From contig JASJDA010000043.1 in assembly GCA_030065755.1 (NCBI GenBank), forward strand, positions 1 to 40,918: a stretch of DNA of 40,918 nucleotides. The letters are read 5' to 3'. This stretch comes from Prochloraceae cyanobacterium. Lineage in GTDB: Bacteria > Cyanobacteriota > Cyanobacteriia > Cyanobacteriales > JASJDA01. A program made the position numbers and the translations under genes. Below, one piece after another: positions 18,814-29,435 of this stretch (the stretch's first letter is position 1; every line of letters begins with the position of its first letter). The notes beneath the pieces are model-generated. The model made no database searches. It worked only from the letters and a program-made list of their open reading frames with translations, and had not been told where the DNA came from.

Positions 18814-19330
18814 AAAAATCTCTCAATTTTAAAAGTTGTAATTAACGATCGAGTAGGAATAAACTCGTTGACAATGCCTGAAGTGCCGAGCGAATTAAAT
18901 GTGAGTTCCTACAGCGATATCGTTTAAAACCACACTAGCTAAAAAATCTCTCTTTCTCTAGAGCCAAAAGTCCTAATCTTTTTGTGACTAAAGTCATGTT
19001 TCAGTGGAAATCATTTCTCATAGCCGATCGTAGACTGGGTCAAACTTAAGGAGGAAGGATATGTAAGGGATGAAGGATAAAAATAAAAAGATGGATCTTC
19101 CTTCTTTATTAAAGTCAAAAAAAACTGGCTATCTCTGCGTAAATTAGAAATAAATATACATCTAAATATCTGAGCTTTTTGATTATAATAAAAAATATTT
19201 ATTAACATTGAAAAAATATTCATATACTATCACTTATTACTTTACTAACGTATATGAAGAAAGATGTAGTCTCTTGATACTGTTTTCTCTATCGAGTATT
19301 AATCGCCCTATAATGTCTGGGCACTAGATT
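18814..19330. other. Intergenic region upstream of the kinase-like ATPase gene
   Basis: About 500 A/T-rich bases with stop codons in all frames. A TATAAT at about 19311-19316, 33 bp before the likely start at 19349, is a good -10 candidate. I see no clear gene, RNA or repeat in the rest. Confidence 0.4.
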
Positions 19331-19348
19331 ATGTTGGAAATACTAAAT

Positions 19349-20893
19349 ATGACCCAAACTAATATTTCTTCTCTCATCGAACAAATGCAAAAACCAGAAT
19401 TTTACCCTCATCCGGTTAAGCAACCAATCCAATTAATTCAAACTCACGTTTCTTACGTACTGCTGACTGGAGATTATGCTTATAAATTAAAAAAAGGAGT
19501 TAATTTTGGTTTTTTAGACTTTTCTACTTTAGAAAAGCGCAAGCATTTTTGCGATGAAGAACTTCGCATGAATGGAGCGATCGCTCCTGAAATATACTTA
19601 GAAGTTTTGCCTATAACTCAAACCGGAGATAAATTCATCTTGGGGGAAGAAGGTGAAGCAGTAGAATATGCTGTGAAAATGCACCAATTTCCCCAAGAAA
19701 ATCTCTTTAGTGAAATGTTTGCAGCGGGGAAAATTACCGAAGAAAATTTAGAAGAATTAGGGCGATTGGTAGCTAAGTTCCACGCTAAATCAACCACCAA
19801 TGAATACATACGTAGCTTTGGAGAAGTAGAGAAAGTTAGAGAAGCCTTTGATGAAAACTATCAGCAGTCAGAAAAATATATTGGCGGAGCGCAAACTCAA
19901 CAGCAATTTGACGAAACTAAGGAATATACCGATCGATTTTTTGCAGAAAGACAAGAGCTTTTTAAAGAACGTAGAGAAGGCGATAAAATAAGAGAAGGTC
20001 ACGGAGATTTACACTTAAGAAATATTTGTCTGTGGAACGATAAAATCCAACTGTTCGATCGCATTGAATTTAACGAACCTTTTCGCTTTGTCGATGTCAT
20101 GTATGACGTTGGTTTTGCCATGATGGACTTGGATGCGCGGGGTCGATCGGATTTTGGCAATATCTTTTTAAATACATATTTAGAGGTAACTGGGGACTGG
20201 GAAGGTTTGCAAGTATTACCTTTGTATTTAAGTCGTCAAGCTTATGTAAGAGCAAAAGTAACATCATTTTTACTAGACGATCCTGCTATTGGAGAAGAAG
20301 ACAAACAGAATGCTAAAAAAACAGCAGCAGACTACTATCGTTTGGCTTGGGAATATACTAAAACCAAACAAGGAAGACTGTTTTTAATGTCGGGGTTGTC
20401 AGGTTCTGGTAAAACTACAGTAGCAAGAGAACTAGCAAAACATAAGGGTGCAATTCACCTACGATCGGATGCAGTGCGCAAGCATTTGGCAGGCATATCT
20501 TTAAACCAGCGAGGAGGAGAAGATCTATATACGCCTCAGATGAATCAAAAAACTTACGCTCGCTTACTAGAATTAGGGATAATGCTAGCAAAAGAAGGCT
20601 GGACAGTAATATTAGACGCTAAATACGATCGCCTCTCTTTACGTAATGATGCTATTGCTGCTGCTGGTTCAGAAAAGTTACCTTTGCAAATTTTACACTG
20701 TACTGCCCCAATAGAAGTATTGAGCGATCGCCTTTCCCAACGCAGTAATGATATTTCCGATGCTACACCAGACTTATTAAAGCAACAACAAGCAACTGCA
20801 GAAACCTTTACCGATTCCGAACGAGCCTATCTTATTAATATAGACACGGCAAAAGTAGATTGGAAAGAACAATTAGATTCGATCGATTGCTAG
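19349..20893 (+). CDS. Two-domain protein: APH-like kinase domain plus P-loop ATPase/kinase
   Basis: About 514 residues from ATG 19349 (MTQTNISSL), preceded by GGAA. An in-frame ATG at 19331 would add six residues but has no ribosome site. The N-terminal half (to about 330) resembles COG2187 aminoglycoside-phosphotransferase-fold proteins: YAYKLKKGVNFGFLDFS as the ATP-lysine region, EGHGDLHLRNIC as the catalytic loop, and FDRIEFNEPFRFVD. The C-terminal half (about 345-514) is a COG0645 P-loop kinase-like domain: MSGLSGSGKTTVAREL, LRSDAVRKHL, VILDAKYDR. This fusion is common in cyanobacteria and proteobacteria, but its substrate is not known to me. It probably acts in the cytosol. It is monocistronic, with ftsH 258 bp downstream. 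Confidence 0.88.
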   Translation: MTQTNISSLIEQMQKPEFYPHPVKQPIQLIQTHVSYVLLTGDYAYKLKKGVNFGFLDFSTLEKRKHFCDEELRMNGAIAPEIYLEVLPITQTGDKFILGEEGEAVEYAVKMHQFPQENLFSEMFAAGKITEENLEELGRLVAKFHAKSTTNEYIRSFGEVEKVREAFDENYQQSEKYIGGAQTQQQFDETKEYTDRFFAERQELFKERREGDKIREGHGDLHLRNICLWNDKIQLFDRIEFNEPFRFVDVMYDVGFAMMDLDARGRSDFGNIFLNTYLEVTGDWEGLQVLPLYLSRQAYVRAKVTSFLLDDPAIGEEDKQNAKKTAADYYRLAWEYTKTKQGRLFLMSGLSGSGKTTVARELAKHKGAIHLRSDAVRKHLAGISLNQRGGEDLYTPQMNQKTYARLLELGIMLAKEGWTVILDAKYDRLSLRNDAIAAAGSEKLPLQILHCTAPIEVLSDRLSQRSNDISDATPDLLKQQQATAETFTDSERAYLINIDTAKVDWKEQLDSIDC

Positions 20894-21151
20894 CATCATA
20901 AGGGGAGGTTAAACAATCTTGGTGTTAGACTTATGAGCCAAAAACAAGTTAGCTTATATTTTTAGCAAAAATTAGCTCAGAAAATATATTTTTGTCCAAA
21001 ATACCTGAGAAACGTTAACATAAGTTAACAACACTGAATTAATAAAAGTTGCTGGTGTGAAATAAATAGCAGCTAGAGCCTAAGATAGCACCAAACCTGA
21101 AAAAAAAACTAAGTTAATAATCTTCTACCCTCAACTTTAGGAGACAAGCGT

Positions 21152-22999
21152 GTGAACAAAAATAAGAAATGGAGAAATGCAGGGCTATACGCACTATTAG
21201 CGATCGTAGTAATCGCTTTAGGAACTGCATTTTTAGATCAACAGCCAGCTCAGCAAAAAATCTGGAAATACAGCGAATTTATTAACAGAGTAGAAAACGG
21301 AGACATTGAAAGAGTCCAGCTAAGTGCCGATCGCTCCCAAGCAATAGTTACAGAGCAAGACGGAACCAGAGTTGTAGTAACTCTACCAGCCTACGACTCG
21401 ACAATAGTAGACATTCTCGCTGAAAATAACGTAGACATTTCCGTTAAACCTCAAAGCGACGAAGGCTTCTGGTTTAAAGTCCTCAGCAGTCTATTCTTGC
21501 CTATCTTGTTGTTAGTGGGTCTATTTTTACTGCTGCGACGGGCTCAAAGTGGTCCAGGTTCTCAAGCAATGAACTTTGGCAAATCTAAAGCTAGAGTGCA
21601 AATGGAACCCCAAACCCAAGTTACCTTTGGAGATGTTGCTGGAATTGAGCAAGCCAAACTAGAACTAAACGAAGTAGTTGACTTTCTCAAAAACGCCGAT
21701 CGCTTCACCGCAATTGGTGCCAAAATTCCTAAAGGAGTACTTTTAGTAGGGCCTCCTGGAACTGGTAAAACTCTCTTAGCACGCGCTGTAGCAGGAGAAG
21801 CTGGAGTACCTTTCTTCTCCATCTCTGGTTCTGAATTCGTAGAAATGTTCGTCGGTGTAGGTGCTTCGAGAGTTCGCGATCTATTCGAGCAAGCTAAAGC
21901 TAATGCTCCCTGTATCGTATTTATCGATGAAATTGATGCCGTAGGTCGCCAAAGGGGTGCAGGTTTGGGTGGCGGTAACGACGAGCGCGAACAAACCCTC
22001 AACCAGTTACTGACCGAAATGGACGGTTTTGAAGGCAATACTGGTATTATCATTATTGCTGCTACCAATCGCCCCGACGTTCTCGATGCAGCATTGTTGC
22101 GTCCAGGTCGTTTCGATCGTCAAGTAGTTGTGGATCGTCCTGATTATGCAGGTCGCCAAGAAATTCTTAAAGTCCACGCTCGCGGTAAAAGCTTGTCTAA
22201 AGACGTAGATCTAGACAAAATTGCTCGACGCACTCCAGGATTTACTGGTGCTGACCTGTCTAACTTGCTCAACGAAGCCGCAATTTTAGCAGCACGTCGC
22301 AACCTCACTGAAATCTCTATGGACGAGGTAAACGACGCGATCGATCGCGTCCTAGCTGGACCAGAGAAAAAAGACCGCGTGATGAGCCAGAAGCGCAAAG
22401 AGCTAGTAGCATATCACGAAGCAGGTCACGCTTTAGTTGGCGCTTTAATGCCAGATTACGATCCAGTTCAAAAAATCAGCATTATTCCTCGCGGACGTGC
22501 TGGTGGTTTGACTTGGTTCACTCCTAGCGAAGATAGAATGGAATCTGGACTATATTCTCGCTCCTACCTGCAAAATCAAATGGCTGTAGCTTTAGGTGGT
22601 CGCATAGCTGAAGAAATTATCTTTGGCGAAGAAGAAGTTACTACTGGTGCTTCTAACGACTTACAGCAAGTAGCCAGAGTTGCACGTCAAATGGTAACTC
22701 GTTTTGGCATGAGCGATCGTCTGGGACCTGTGGCTTTAGGTCGCTCACAAGGTAACGTTTTCTTAGGTCGCGAAATTGCATCCGATCGCGATTTTTCCGA
22801 CCACACTGCAGCCGCTATTGACGAAGAAGTGCGTCAATTGGTAGACCAAGCTTATCAACGCGCTCAAGATGTATTGGTTAATAACCGTCAAATCCTAGAT
22901 AAATTAGCAGAAATTTTGGTGGAAAAAGAGACGGTAGACGCTGAGGAATTACAAAATATACTGGCAAACAACGACGTTAAGATGGCAGCGTTGGCTTAA
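21152..22999 (+). CDS. ftsH: ATP-dependent zinc metalloprotease FtsH
   Basis: 615 residues from a GTG start with a clear ribosome site (TTAGGAGA, 8 bp upstream). The N-terminal transmembrane helix (about 10-25) and a second (about 112-127, [15 protein letters not shown]) flank a lumenal or periplasmic region. The AAA+ module has Walker A GPPGTGKT, Walker B IVFIDEID and the pore motif [13 protein letters not shown]. The protease has HEAGH with the third zinc ligand Asp in [10 protein letters not shown]. It is a membrane-bound hexamer that degrades damaged membrane proteins, in cyanobacteria notably photosystem II D1 during repair. Which of the usual four cyanobacterial paralogues this is cannot be settled here. 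It is followed by a strong terminator. Confidence 0.97.
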   Translation: MNKNKKWRNAGLYALLAIVVIALGTAFLDQQPAQQKIWKYSEFINRVENGDIERVQLSADRSQAIVTEQDGTRVVVTLPAYDSTIVDILAENNVDISVKPQSDEGFWFKVLSSLFLPILLLVGLFLLLRRAQSGPGSQAMNFGKSKARVQMEPQTQVTFGDVAGIEQAKLELNEVVDFLKNADRFTAIGAKIPKGVLLVGPPGTGKTLLARAVAGEAGVPFFSISGSEFVEMFVGVGASRVRDLFEQAKANAPCIVFIDEIDAVGRQRGAGLGGGNDEREQTLNQLLTEMDGFEGNTGIIIIAATNRPDVLDAALLRPGRFDRQVVVDRPDYAGRQEILKVHARGKSLSKDVDLDKIARRTPGFTGADLSNLLNEAAILAARRNLTEISMDEVNDAIDRVLAGPEKKDRVMSQKRKELVAYHEAGHALVGALMPDYDPVQKISIIPRGRAGGLTWFTPSEDRMESGLYSRSYLQNQMAVALGGRIAEEIIFGEEEVTTGASNDLQQVARVARQMVTRFGMSDRLGPVALGRSQGNVFLGREIASDRDFSDHTAAAIDEEVRQLVDQAYQRAQDVLVNNRQILDKLAEILVEKETVDAEELQNILANNDVKMAALA

Positions 23000-23017
23000 G
23001 ATAATTTCTCTCATAAG

Positions 23018-23077
23018 TTAAAAAAAGCAGCACTAGTTAAAAAAAGCAGCACTTGTTCTGATGTGCTGCTTTTTTTG
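23018..23077 (+). terminator. Intrinsic terminator of ftsH
   Basis: AAAAAGCAGCAC, a 10-nt loop, then GTGCTGCTTTTTTT (23041-23077) gives a strong stem followed by a T-run. The upstream arm, AAAAAAAGCAGCAC, is repeated once just before, at about 23023-23036, so the downstream arm has two possible partners. Confidence 0.9.
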
Positions 23078-23289
23078 TATCATCCCCAATAGGTAGAAGT
23101 TTCGCATTGACAAAAAATAGGAAATATGTATTTAGCGATCGTTGATTAAACAGATACAGATAGAAATGTTCGCGGGTCTGTTGAACTCGATTTTCAATTC
23201 TGTTTTAAACTTAAATCAAGTTTGATTTTTTTTAATCAAAAAATATTGATTTTTATTAAAAAAGTTATATTCTTCGAGTGATTTAAGAT

Positions 23290-26200
23290 ATGGGGTTGGA
23301 ATTAGAATCAGGAAGACACCAAGATCGGACTGAGCGATCGAAGCAAACAAGCACTGAGTCCTTACAAGGTGAAAACAGTTCTCCAGAAACACAAACTGGA
23401 AGCCAAACCACAAGGGGATTATATCCGAGTACGGGTATGCAAGCGCCAATGGGTATCGGGTTTCCAGCTAATAACTCTCAAACACTAGCCCCAAGTTCTA
23501 CTAATTCTGAGAAAAGTGAAGCTGCTGCTCTGCAAGACTCTTCTCAGCAAAACTCGTCACAACATCCAGCAGAATCTCCTCTTCAGACAGTAGGGCGATC
23601 TTCTCAACATCCTGGAGCGTTCAGAAGAGAAGCACAACAACACTCGCGCTCGTCTGAGAATGGTTCATCTTCACAGAGGAATTCTGTCACTCCCCAAGAT
23701 AATCCAGGAAATTCTTCCATACAACAACAGCCAAGTCAAACACCGAGCGATAACAGCAATAATCCAGCCAGCCAAAATAACCCGACTTCAACAGTTGAGC
23801 CCCCACAGTTCGAGCGAACTTCCAATAAACCCATCTTCGCCGCTGCTGATGAGAATGCTGTCGAGAATTTAAATCCTTCTCAAATCCTGGGAAAAACAGC
23901 AGACGGTAAAACACTCTACGAAACCGACGACCCCAACTCCAGTATTGAAGCTGCCAAACAAGGAGCGCCCGTAAAATAAATAGTGCCGCTACTACTCAAC
24001 TAGGTGCAGTGCGTCAGCGCGCCACGGCTCTAACCAGCAGTCTGAGCCAGGGAATTACCACAGCCAAAACTAACATAACTCAAGCACTAGCCCAATTCAA
24101 TGCTAATCTTACATCTGCTCAAACACCAGCTCCTGGTGCTGCTCAATCTTTAGTCAAAGAAGCACGAGAGTTTCTAGACCAAAAGATTAACACTGCAGTT
24201 ACTCAATTAGAGACAGGGATAAATAATGGTGCGTCTCAAGTAACTCAGTCGGGACAAACTGCTGTGGGCTCTATTAATAATGCCGCATCTCAAGCTATTT
24301 CTACTGCAGAAAATACAGCCAGTCAATCCAATAGCGCCCTCGACGAGCTAAAAGCAAATGCAGACAATAGTTTCGCTCAATTAGAGAATGGCCACTCTCA
24401 AACTTTAGATAACACCGTTACAGACGCTAGTAACTTCTTCTCCCAACAATCGTCAAACCTGGGAAGCAAAATAGACTCTGTTGTTGCCAATCTCAATAGT
24501 AAATTAGCCGAAAGTACTAACCAACTTACCTCTGGGTTGAGACACGGCTTGGCACAAGAGAGAGCCGATATCGATAAAGCGGCAAACCAAGCAGCAGCTA
24601 AAGTCAAACCCGCTTGGAAACAAATAGTTAGCGTCGCGATCGATGTAGTAATTACGGTGGGAACTACAGTAGCGATCGCCGCTCTAGCTGCTTCGGGACT
24701 GGGCTTGCCAGCAGCGATCGGTTTGGCTGCCTTAATTGGAGCAGCAGGAGGTGTAGCGAGACTGGCTGCGGAAGACGCACTCAACGGTCAGATGTCGTCG
24801 TGGCAAGAATACGTCGAAGAGGGGGCAATAGGTGCTGGCTCTGGAGTTTTACAGTTATTAGGTGGCAAAGCAGTCGAAAAATTCGCCAGCCCCTTAGCTA
24901 GTAAAATAGCCCAGAAAGCCGCTCAAATAGGCATAGATACGGCAACAAATACACTCACGGATTTGGGTACTAGATTAGCTAATGGAGAAAAACTGAGTCT
25001 CAGCACGGTGGGAATTAGTTTAGGGTCGTCTCTGTTGGGTAGTGCTGGTGGAGAAGCTCTATCTGGGAGTTTCGGTAAACTGGCGAAGAAGGTTCAATTA
25101 GATCGAGTCGATAACAAGTTATTGCAAAATAGCAGCGATTTGGTCTTCGATACGATCGGCAATGTGACTGTGGATATGGCCAATTTGACTTTATTGCAGG
25201 GACAAAGTTTATCTTTGAGCAGCTTAGGTGAAAGTGTGGGCAGCTCTGCACTAGGTCACGTAACGGGGAAGAAAATTCACTCTCACAATGGCAATAATAG
25301 GTCGAGAAGTCTCGATCGTACCGAAAGCAATCCTCAGCGGATCGGAAACCAACCAGAAATTAATAATAATCTCACCAGTATCGATCGACAAGTAACTTCA
25401 AGCGATCTCGCTTCTACTTCTTCATCCGAATCGTCAAATCCTAGTGTTGTCAATAATAATCGCGAACTTGCTGCGGCTTCGGAAAATGAGACTACAGGCG
25501 CTCGGCACAGAAGAACAACTATTGAAGATCCTTCCACTGCTAATAATAAGGTTGATTCTCAACAGGATAGAACAAGCCAGACCAACAATCTCCAAAGAGC
25601 AGAGAATTTTGACAAATATCTTACTCCTCAAACCAGAGGAAAAGTTCCTGTTTATGTCGATCCAACACTACAAGGGAATACAGTTAGAGTTCATTATGAT
25701 GTCGATAAAAACGGTCTAGTAACTGGGATTCACATGAGATGTGGTCCTGATGCTAAGCCACACGATATTGCCCTTCACGAGCGCACTGCACGGACAATGC
25801 AGCGTTACTCTGGTTTTAGCGGTCGGGTAATGCAGATAAAGGCTCGCTTGCAAAAGTGGGTTGGAATGCACGGGGAGCCACCTGTAGGCTCTCGTGCTTG
25901 GGAAGCGAGAATGGAGGTCGATAAGCTTAACAGAATTATTAAGCATCGACTGGATATGAAAGCTGAACTTGGTCTGAAAGACAATGACCAAACAGCTCTT
26001 GATGCTGAAATTAAACACCTTGAAGAGCAATTAGCGCGCCACGAAAAGACCCTCGAAGATATGGATAGAGATCCTGGGGTTGGTTATGTAGCGGCTGAAG
26101 GATACTCGGAATTACACAATCACTATACAGGGGTGCCTTCGCCAGAAAAATTTCTTAAAACTACCAAATATCAAGAGGATTCCCAAAAGGCTCTTCAAGA

Positions 26201-27563
26201 CTTACACGAACTATTTTTAGGAAAAATACCAGAAGACCCAGAAAAAGGGAAACAGCACAGATTCGTGCGTAAATATCGAAAAAAAGAGCTGGATATTTTA
26301 AAACAGCGTTTAGAAAAAGAGGGTTTAATTGATAAAGAAGGCAAGTTATCAACTGAAATAGATCCAGAAACAGCCAAAACAGTTATGGAAGATTTACTGT
26401 CTTCTCGAAATGGTATGCCTTTTGATTCTGTCTATATGTTTCGTGGCCTGCTGAACCCAAACCCTCAGAAGTTAAAAGAAGCAGTAGTAGAAGAATTAGA
26501 TGCTCAAGGAATCAAACACGCGGAGCTTCAGGGAACACCTTTCGGCAAACAAGATCCAGAAACTTTCGCCCGACCAAATAACTCCCAAGTTTGGTTTTTG
26601 AAACTCCAAAGCGGAACGAAGAGGTTAACTCCTAAAAAAGGCGGCTCTCTTTCCAAGAGTGACAAAAAAGCAATTGAAACCTTGGGAACAGAACGAAATG
26701 TTGGGATAGATTTTGCTGGGGCAGAAGATAAAGAGTTTACGTCAGCAGGTATGAAACGCTGGCAGGAATATTACTCCGAAATTAAGAAAAAAGCAGATAT
26801 TGATAACGCGACTTACGTTTTACGAACACACGCGGGTGAAGGTTATTCTCAACGAGACGAAAAGGGAAACTTTTCAAGCAACAGTAATCACCGCGAAATT
26901 GCTAATAAAAATGTTGGGCAAATAGTTGATGCTTTAGAGCAAATGGCAAATAAAGGTCAGCTTTCAAAAAATGTAGTGGTTAGGTTGGGACACGTTACTC
27001 ACGCCGATTTCGAGCAGCTTGAGAGGCTAGCAAAACTAAGCCACGAGCATGGGATTATTGTGGAAGCTAACCCCAGTAGTAATTTGGCCACTGGCTCGGT
27101 TAGAGACAAAAATGAAATGCGGCAAGTGCTCTTAAAATTTTTGCACCATGACGGCTTGAGAACGACCCTAAACACAGATGGCGGTGGGGTTATGGGCACG
27201 ACTATTTCAGAGGAGTACGATAAAGCCGAAGAAGCGATTGAGCTGTTTAAGGAAGGTGAAATCGGGCTAGTCGATGAGAAAAGAAAAATAATTTATCACT
27301 ATAGCGAAGACCAAATGCCTAGACCCAGAGATAGAAACCCAGATTATGAGTACAAAGCAATTACAGAAGAACAAAGAAATAATTTTGATATAGAGCGGCT
27401 GAAACAAGAATCAGACAGATATTTAGATGAAATAGCCCCAAATATTGGCTCGCGGGAGCAAAGACAACAAAGTCGAAGCACAAAAAGAACCTTGGCACAG
27501 AGCTCTTCAAACGACGATCGAGAAGGTTTGGAAACAAAAAAATCAAAACGCTCTCAAAAATAA
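23290..27563 (+). CDS. Polymorphic toxin-like protein with C-terminal adenosine-deaminase-type domain (frame break at about 23976)
   Basis: Two reading frames make one protein of about 1,420 residues. Frame 1 (23290-23979, 229 aa) is Gln/Ser/Asn-rich and disordered. It stops at GTA AAA TAA. A one-base backward shift on the A run gives continuous coding into the second frame (its first usable start codon is GTG at 24009, 1184 aa). There, residues 1-205 are helical, and 206-255 hold hydrophobic segments (VAIDVVITVGTTVAIAAL). Then come a Gly/Ala-rich helical part, a low-complexity linker (about 415-540) and a linker domain. The C-terminal domain (about 690-1110) has the full adenosine-deaminase motif series: ELHNH (702-705), GIDFAG, RTHAGE (His941, Glu944), RLGHVTH (His995), PSSN and NTDGGG (Asp1057). 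No signal peptide is seen. I infer a toxin acting on adenine nucleosides, nucleotides or nucleic acid. The delivery route is unknown, though the architecture recalls contractile-injection or other polymorphic-toxin cargo. The pentapeptide protein downstream is a likely immunity partner. Confidence 0.75.
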
Positions 27564-27631
27564 CGATAAAGCTTAGAGAGATAACCATAATAGGACAAAG
27601 ATATTAAACAAAATACAGGAATTTTAGCCCT

Positions 27632-29197
27632 ATGGCAAAAAAATCATTATGGCAACTATATATCCCAGCCTCGAAGAGAACAGCCCATCGGCATTGGTTC
27701 GAGACTGGACGTACAGGGCCTGGACGAATAGATATCGAAGGTAAAAACCTAACAAGGGCTGCTGCTGATGGAGCCTATCTACAAGGGGCAAGATTCTTCA
27801 AGTGCGACTTGTCAGAATCAGATATCAGTTCTGGTAATCTAAGAGATGCCGAGATATTTGAATGTGTTTGGGATGATGCTTTACTTTCCGGCACGAGGTT
27901 CGATCGAGCTATTATCGAAAATTCCTGCTTTGTAGGAGCTTATCTAGGGTTATCCAACTTTAGCGAAACCAAGATAAGAGGGGGTAATTGGAGTCAGAGC
28001 GATCTTCATCGTTCTGCTTGGATTGATGCTTGGGTAGAAAATGTTTGTTTTCAAAAAGCCAATTTTCAAGGCATTAGGCGGCTGAGGGGAACACATTTTA
28101 TCGGCTGTGATTTTCGAGAAGCTAATTTGTTACTCGCAATACCACAGGACACAGTATTTGAACGCTGTGATTTTAGAGGCGCTTATCTCGATGAGCTGAT
28201 TCTGAAAAATACCGTTTTTAAAGAATGTGCCTTTTACGGTTGTATCGGTATCCCCGAACTGGAGGGAGATTGTCAAATCATCAAAGCGGATTTATCAGAA
28301 GAATTTGATAATACCAACACAGTAACCCAGGAACAAATGCTCGCTTTTTGGGGTTTAGAAAATAATGCACCAAAGCCAGAAGTTAGCATTTTTTCCCTTT
28401 CTGCTCCCCAATGGGAAGCTTATATCGGCCACGAACATCAAACAACTCAAGCACAATGGGTAAACAAGGGTTGTGCTGGCCCAAGACCAATGAACGTGAA
28501 AGAAAAGAATCTGAGTCGAGCATTTGCCTATGAAGCCTATTTTATCGCAGCACGTTTTACCAAGTGCGACTTTGCTGCTTCGGACTTGAGACGAGCAAGA
28601 GTACAACAAGCCGAGTTTATTAATTGTATATTCGACGAAGCGCTCCTAATGTACCTGGAAGCGCGGCAAGAAGTACATATGAGAGTTCCAAGCTCGCAAG
28701 CTCTTTTCCAAGATTGCCAGGTAAGAAAAGCTCATCTCAACCGCTCGGAATTAGAGAAACTTAAAATAATCGGAGGGGATTGGAGCGATTCAGAATTTAA
28801 TAACTGTATTTGGCATTTCGCTCGCGTAGAAAATGTCTGTTTTCGTGGCAGTAATTGGCGATGGGCCGATTTACGTGACAGCCATTTTATCGGCTGCGAC
28901 TTTACTGGCGCTGACCTAACAGAAACCAATCTCGTTGGCGTAACATTTGAGCGCTGCCATTTCCGCGAAGCTAATTTCGACTGGCCCAAAGTTAGAAAAA
29001 CTACTTTTTCTCAATGCGGTTTCAAAAATGCTAAAGGCAACGTATTTGACTACGGAACAGAAGAAGAGGAAAGATCGAGAGTTATCGAACCCGATCTGTC
29101 CGAAGCTTTTGATGGCACCGAAATTTTAGAATCGATAGATGATCTTAAGCAATTGTTCTATTTATTAGACGATCGCCAAAAGCCAGAAGCCACTTAG
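27632..29197 (+). CDS. Duplicated pentapeptide-repeat protein, candidate immunity protein
   Basis: 521 residues in two homologous halves of about 250. Each begins with a similar segment (LWQLYIPASKRTAHRHWF; APQWEAYIGHEHQTTQAQW), then a G-x-GP-R motif, KNLxRA, and a run of degenerate A(D/N)Lxx-type pentapeptides forming a right-handed beta-helix. VENVCF and HFIGCDF occur in both halves at equivalent places, and both end in a DLSEEFD / DLSEAFD motif. The gene starts 68 bp after the toxin-like gene on the same strand, with no terminator between, so the two are probably co-transcribed. Pentapeptide proteins serve as immunity factors or target mimics in several toxin systems. That role here is inferred from position. 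It has no signal peptide and is probably cytosolic. Confidence 0.8.
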   Translation: MAKKSLWQLYIPASKRTAHRHWFETGRTGPGRIDIEGKNLTRAAADGAYLQGARFFKCDLSESDISSGNLRDAEIFECVWDDALLSGTRFDRAIIENSCFVGAYLGLSNFSETKIRGGNWSQSDLHRSAWIDAWVENVCFQKANFQGIRRLRGTHFIGCDFREANLLLAIPQDTVFERCDFRGAYLDELILKNTVFKECAFYGCIGIPELEGDCQIIKADLSEEFDNTNTVTQEQMLAFWGLENNAPKPEVSIFSLSAPQWEAYIGHEHQTTQAQWVNKGCAGPRPMNVKEKNLSRAFAYEAYFIAARFTKCDFAASDLRRARVQQAEFINCIFDEALLMYLEARQEVHMRVPSSQALFQDCQVRKAHLNRSELEKLKIIGGDWSDSEFNNCIWHFARVENVCFRGSNWRWADLRDSHFIGCDFTGADLTETNLVGVTFERCHFREANFDWPKVRKTTFSQCGFKNAKGNVFDYGTEEEERSRVIEPDLSEAFDGTEILESIDDLKQLFYLLDDRQKPEAT

Positions 29198-29337
29198 CAG
29201 CAATAACCACAGATTACTTGATTTTTATGTCTTAACGTGAAAGTTAACTATTATAAGCATTCTAGCTTATTTTTACTTTGAGCATTGTTTAAGTCCCGCT
29301 ATAGAGAAGTAGTGGAAAATTTTCTTATATACTTGGG

Positions 29338-29360
29338 TTTGTTGGCACTCTGCCAACAAA
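29338..29360. other. Strong hairpin upstream of the enolase-superfamily gene
   Basis: TTTGTTGGCA-CTC-TGCCAACAAA is a perfect 10-bp stem with a 3-nt loop. It is not followed by a T-run on either strand. It lies 76 bp before the start of a compositionally foreign gene. It could be a transcript-stabilising or regulatory structure or the scar of an insertion. Confidence 0.6.
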
Positions 29361-29435
29361 CGCCAATTTGAAAGTGTTGGGTGAAAGACTGTCAGTGTTT
29401 GTTTGTAGTGTCTTGAAACCGTTGAAGTTGGAAAT

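Noticed and set aside
21562-22068. 168-residue antisense open frame in ftsH
   Set aside because: It is the shadow of the highly constrained AAA+ coding sequence and has no own start signal or homology.
29338-29360. Hairpin considered as an intrinsic terminator of the pentapeptide gene
   Set aside because: It is 140 bp after the stop and no T-run follows on the plus strand.
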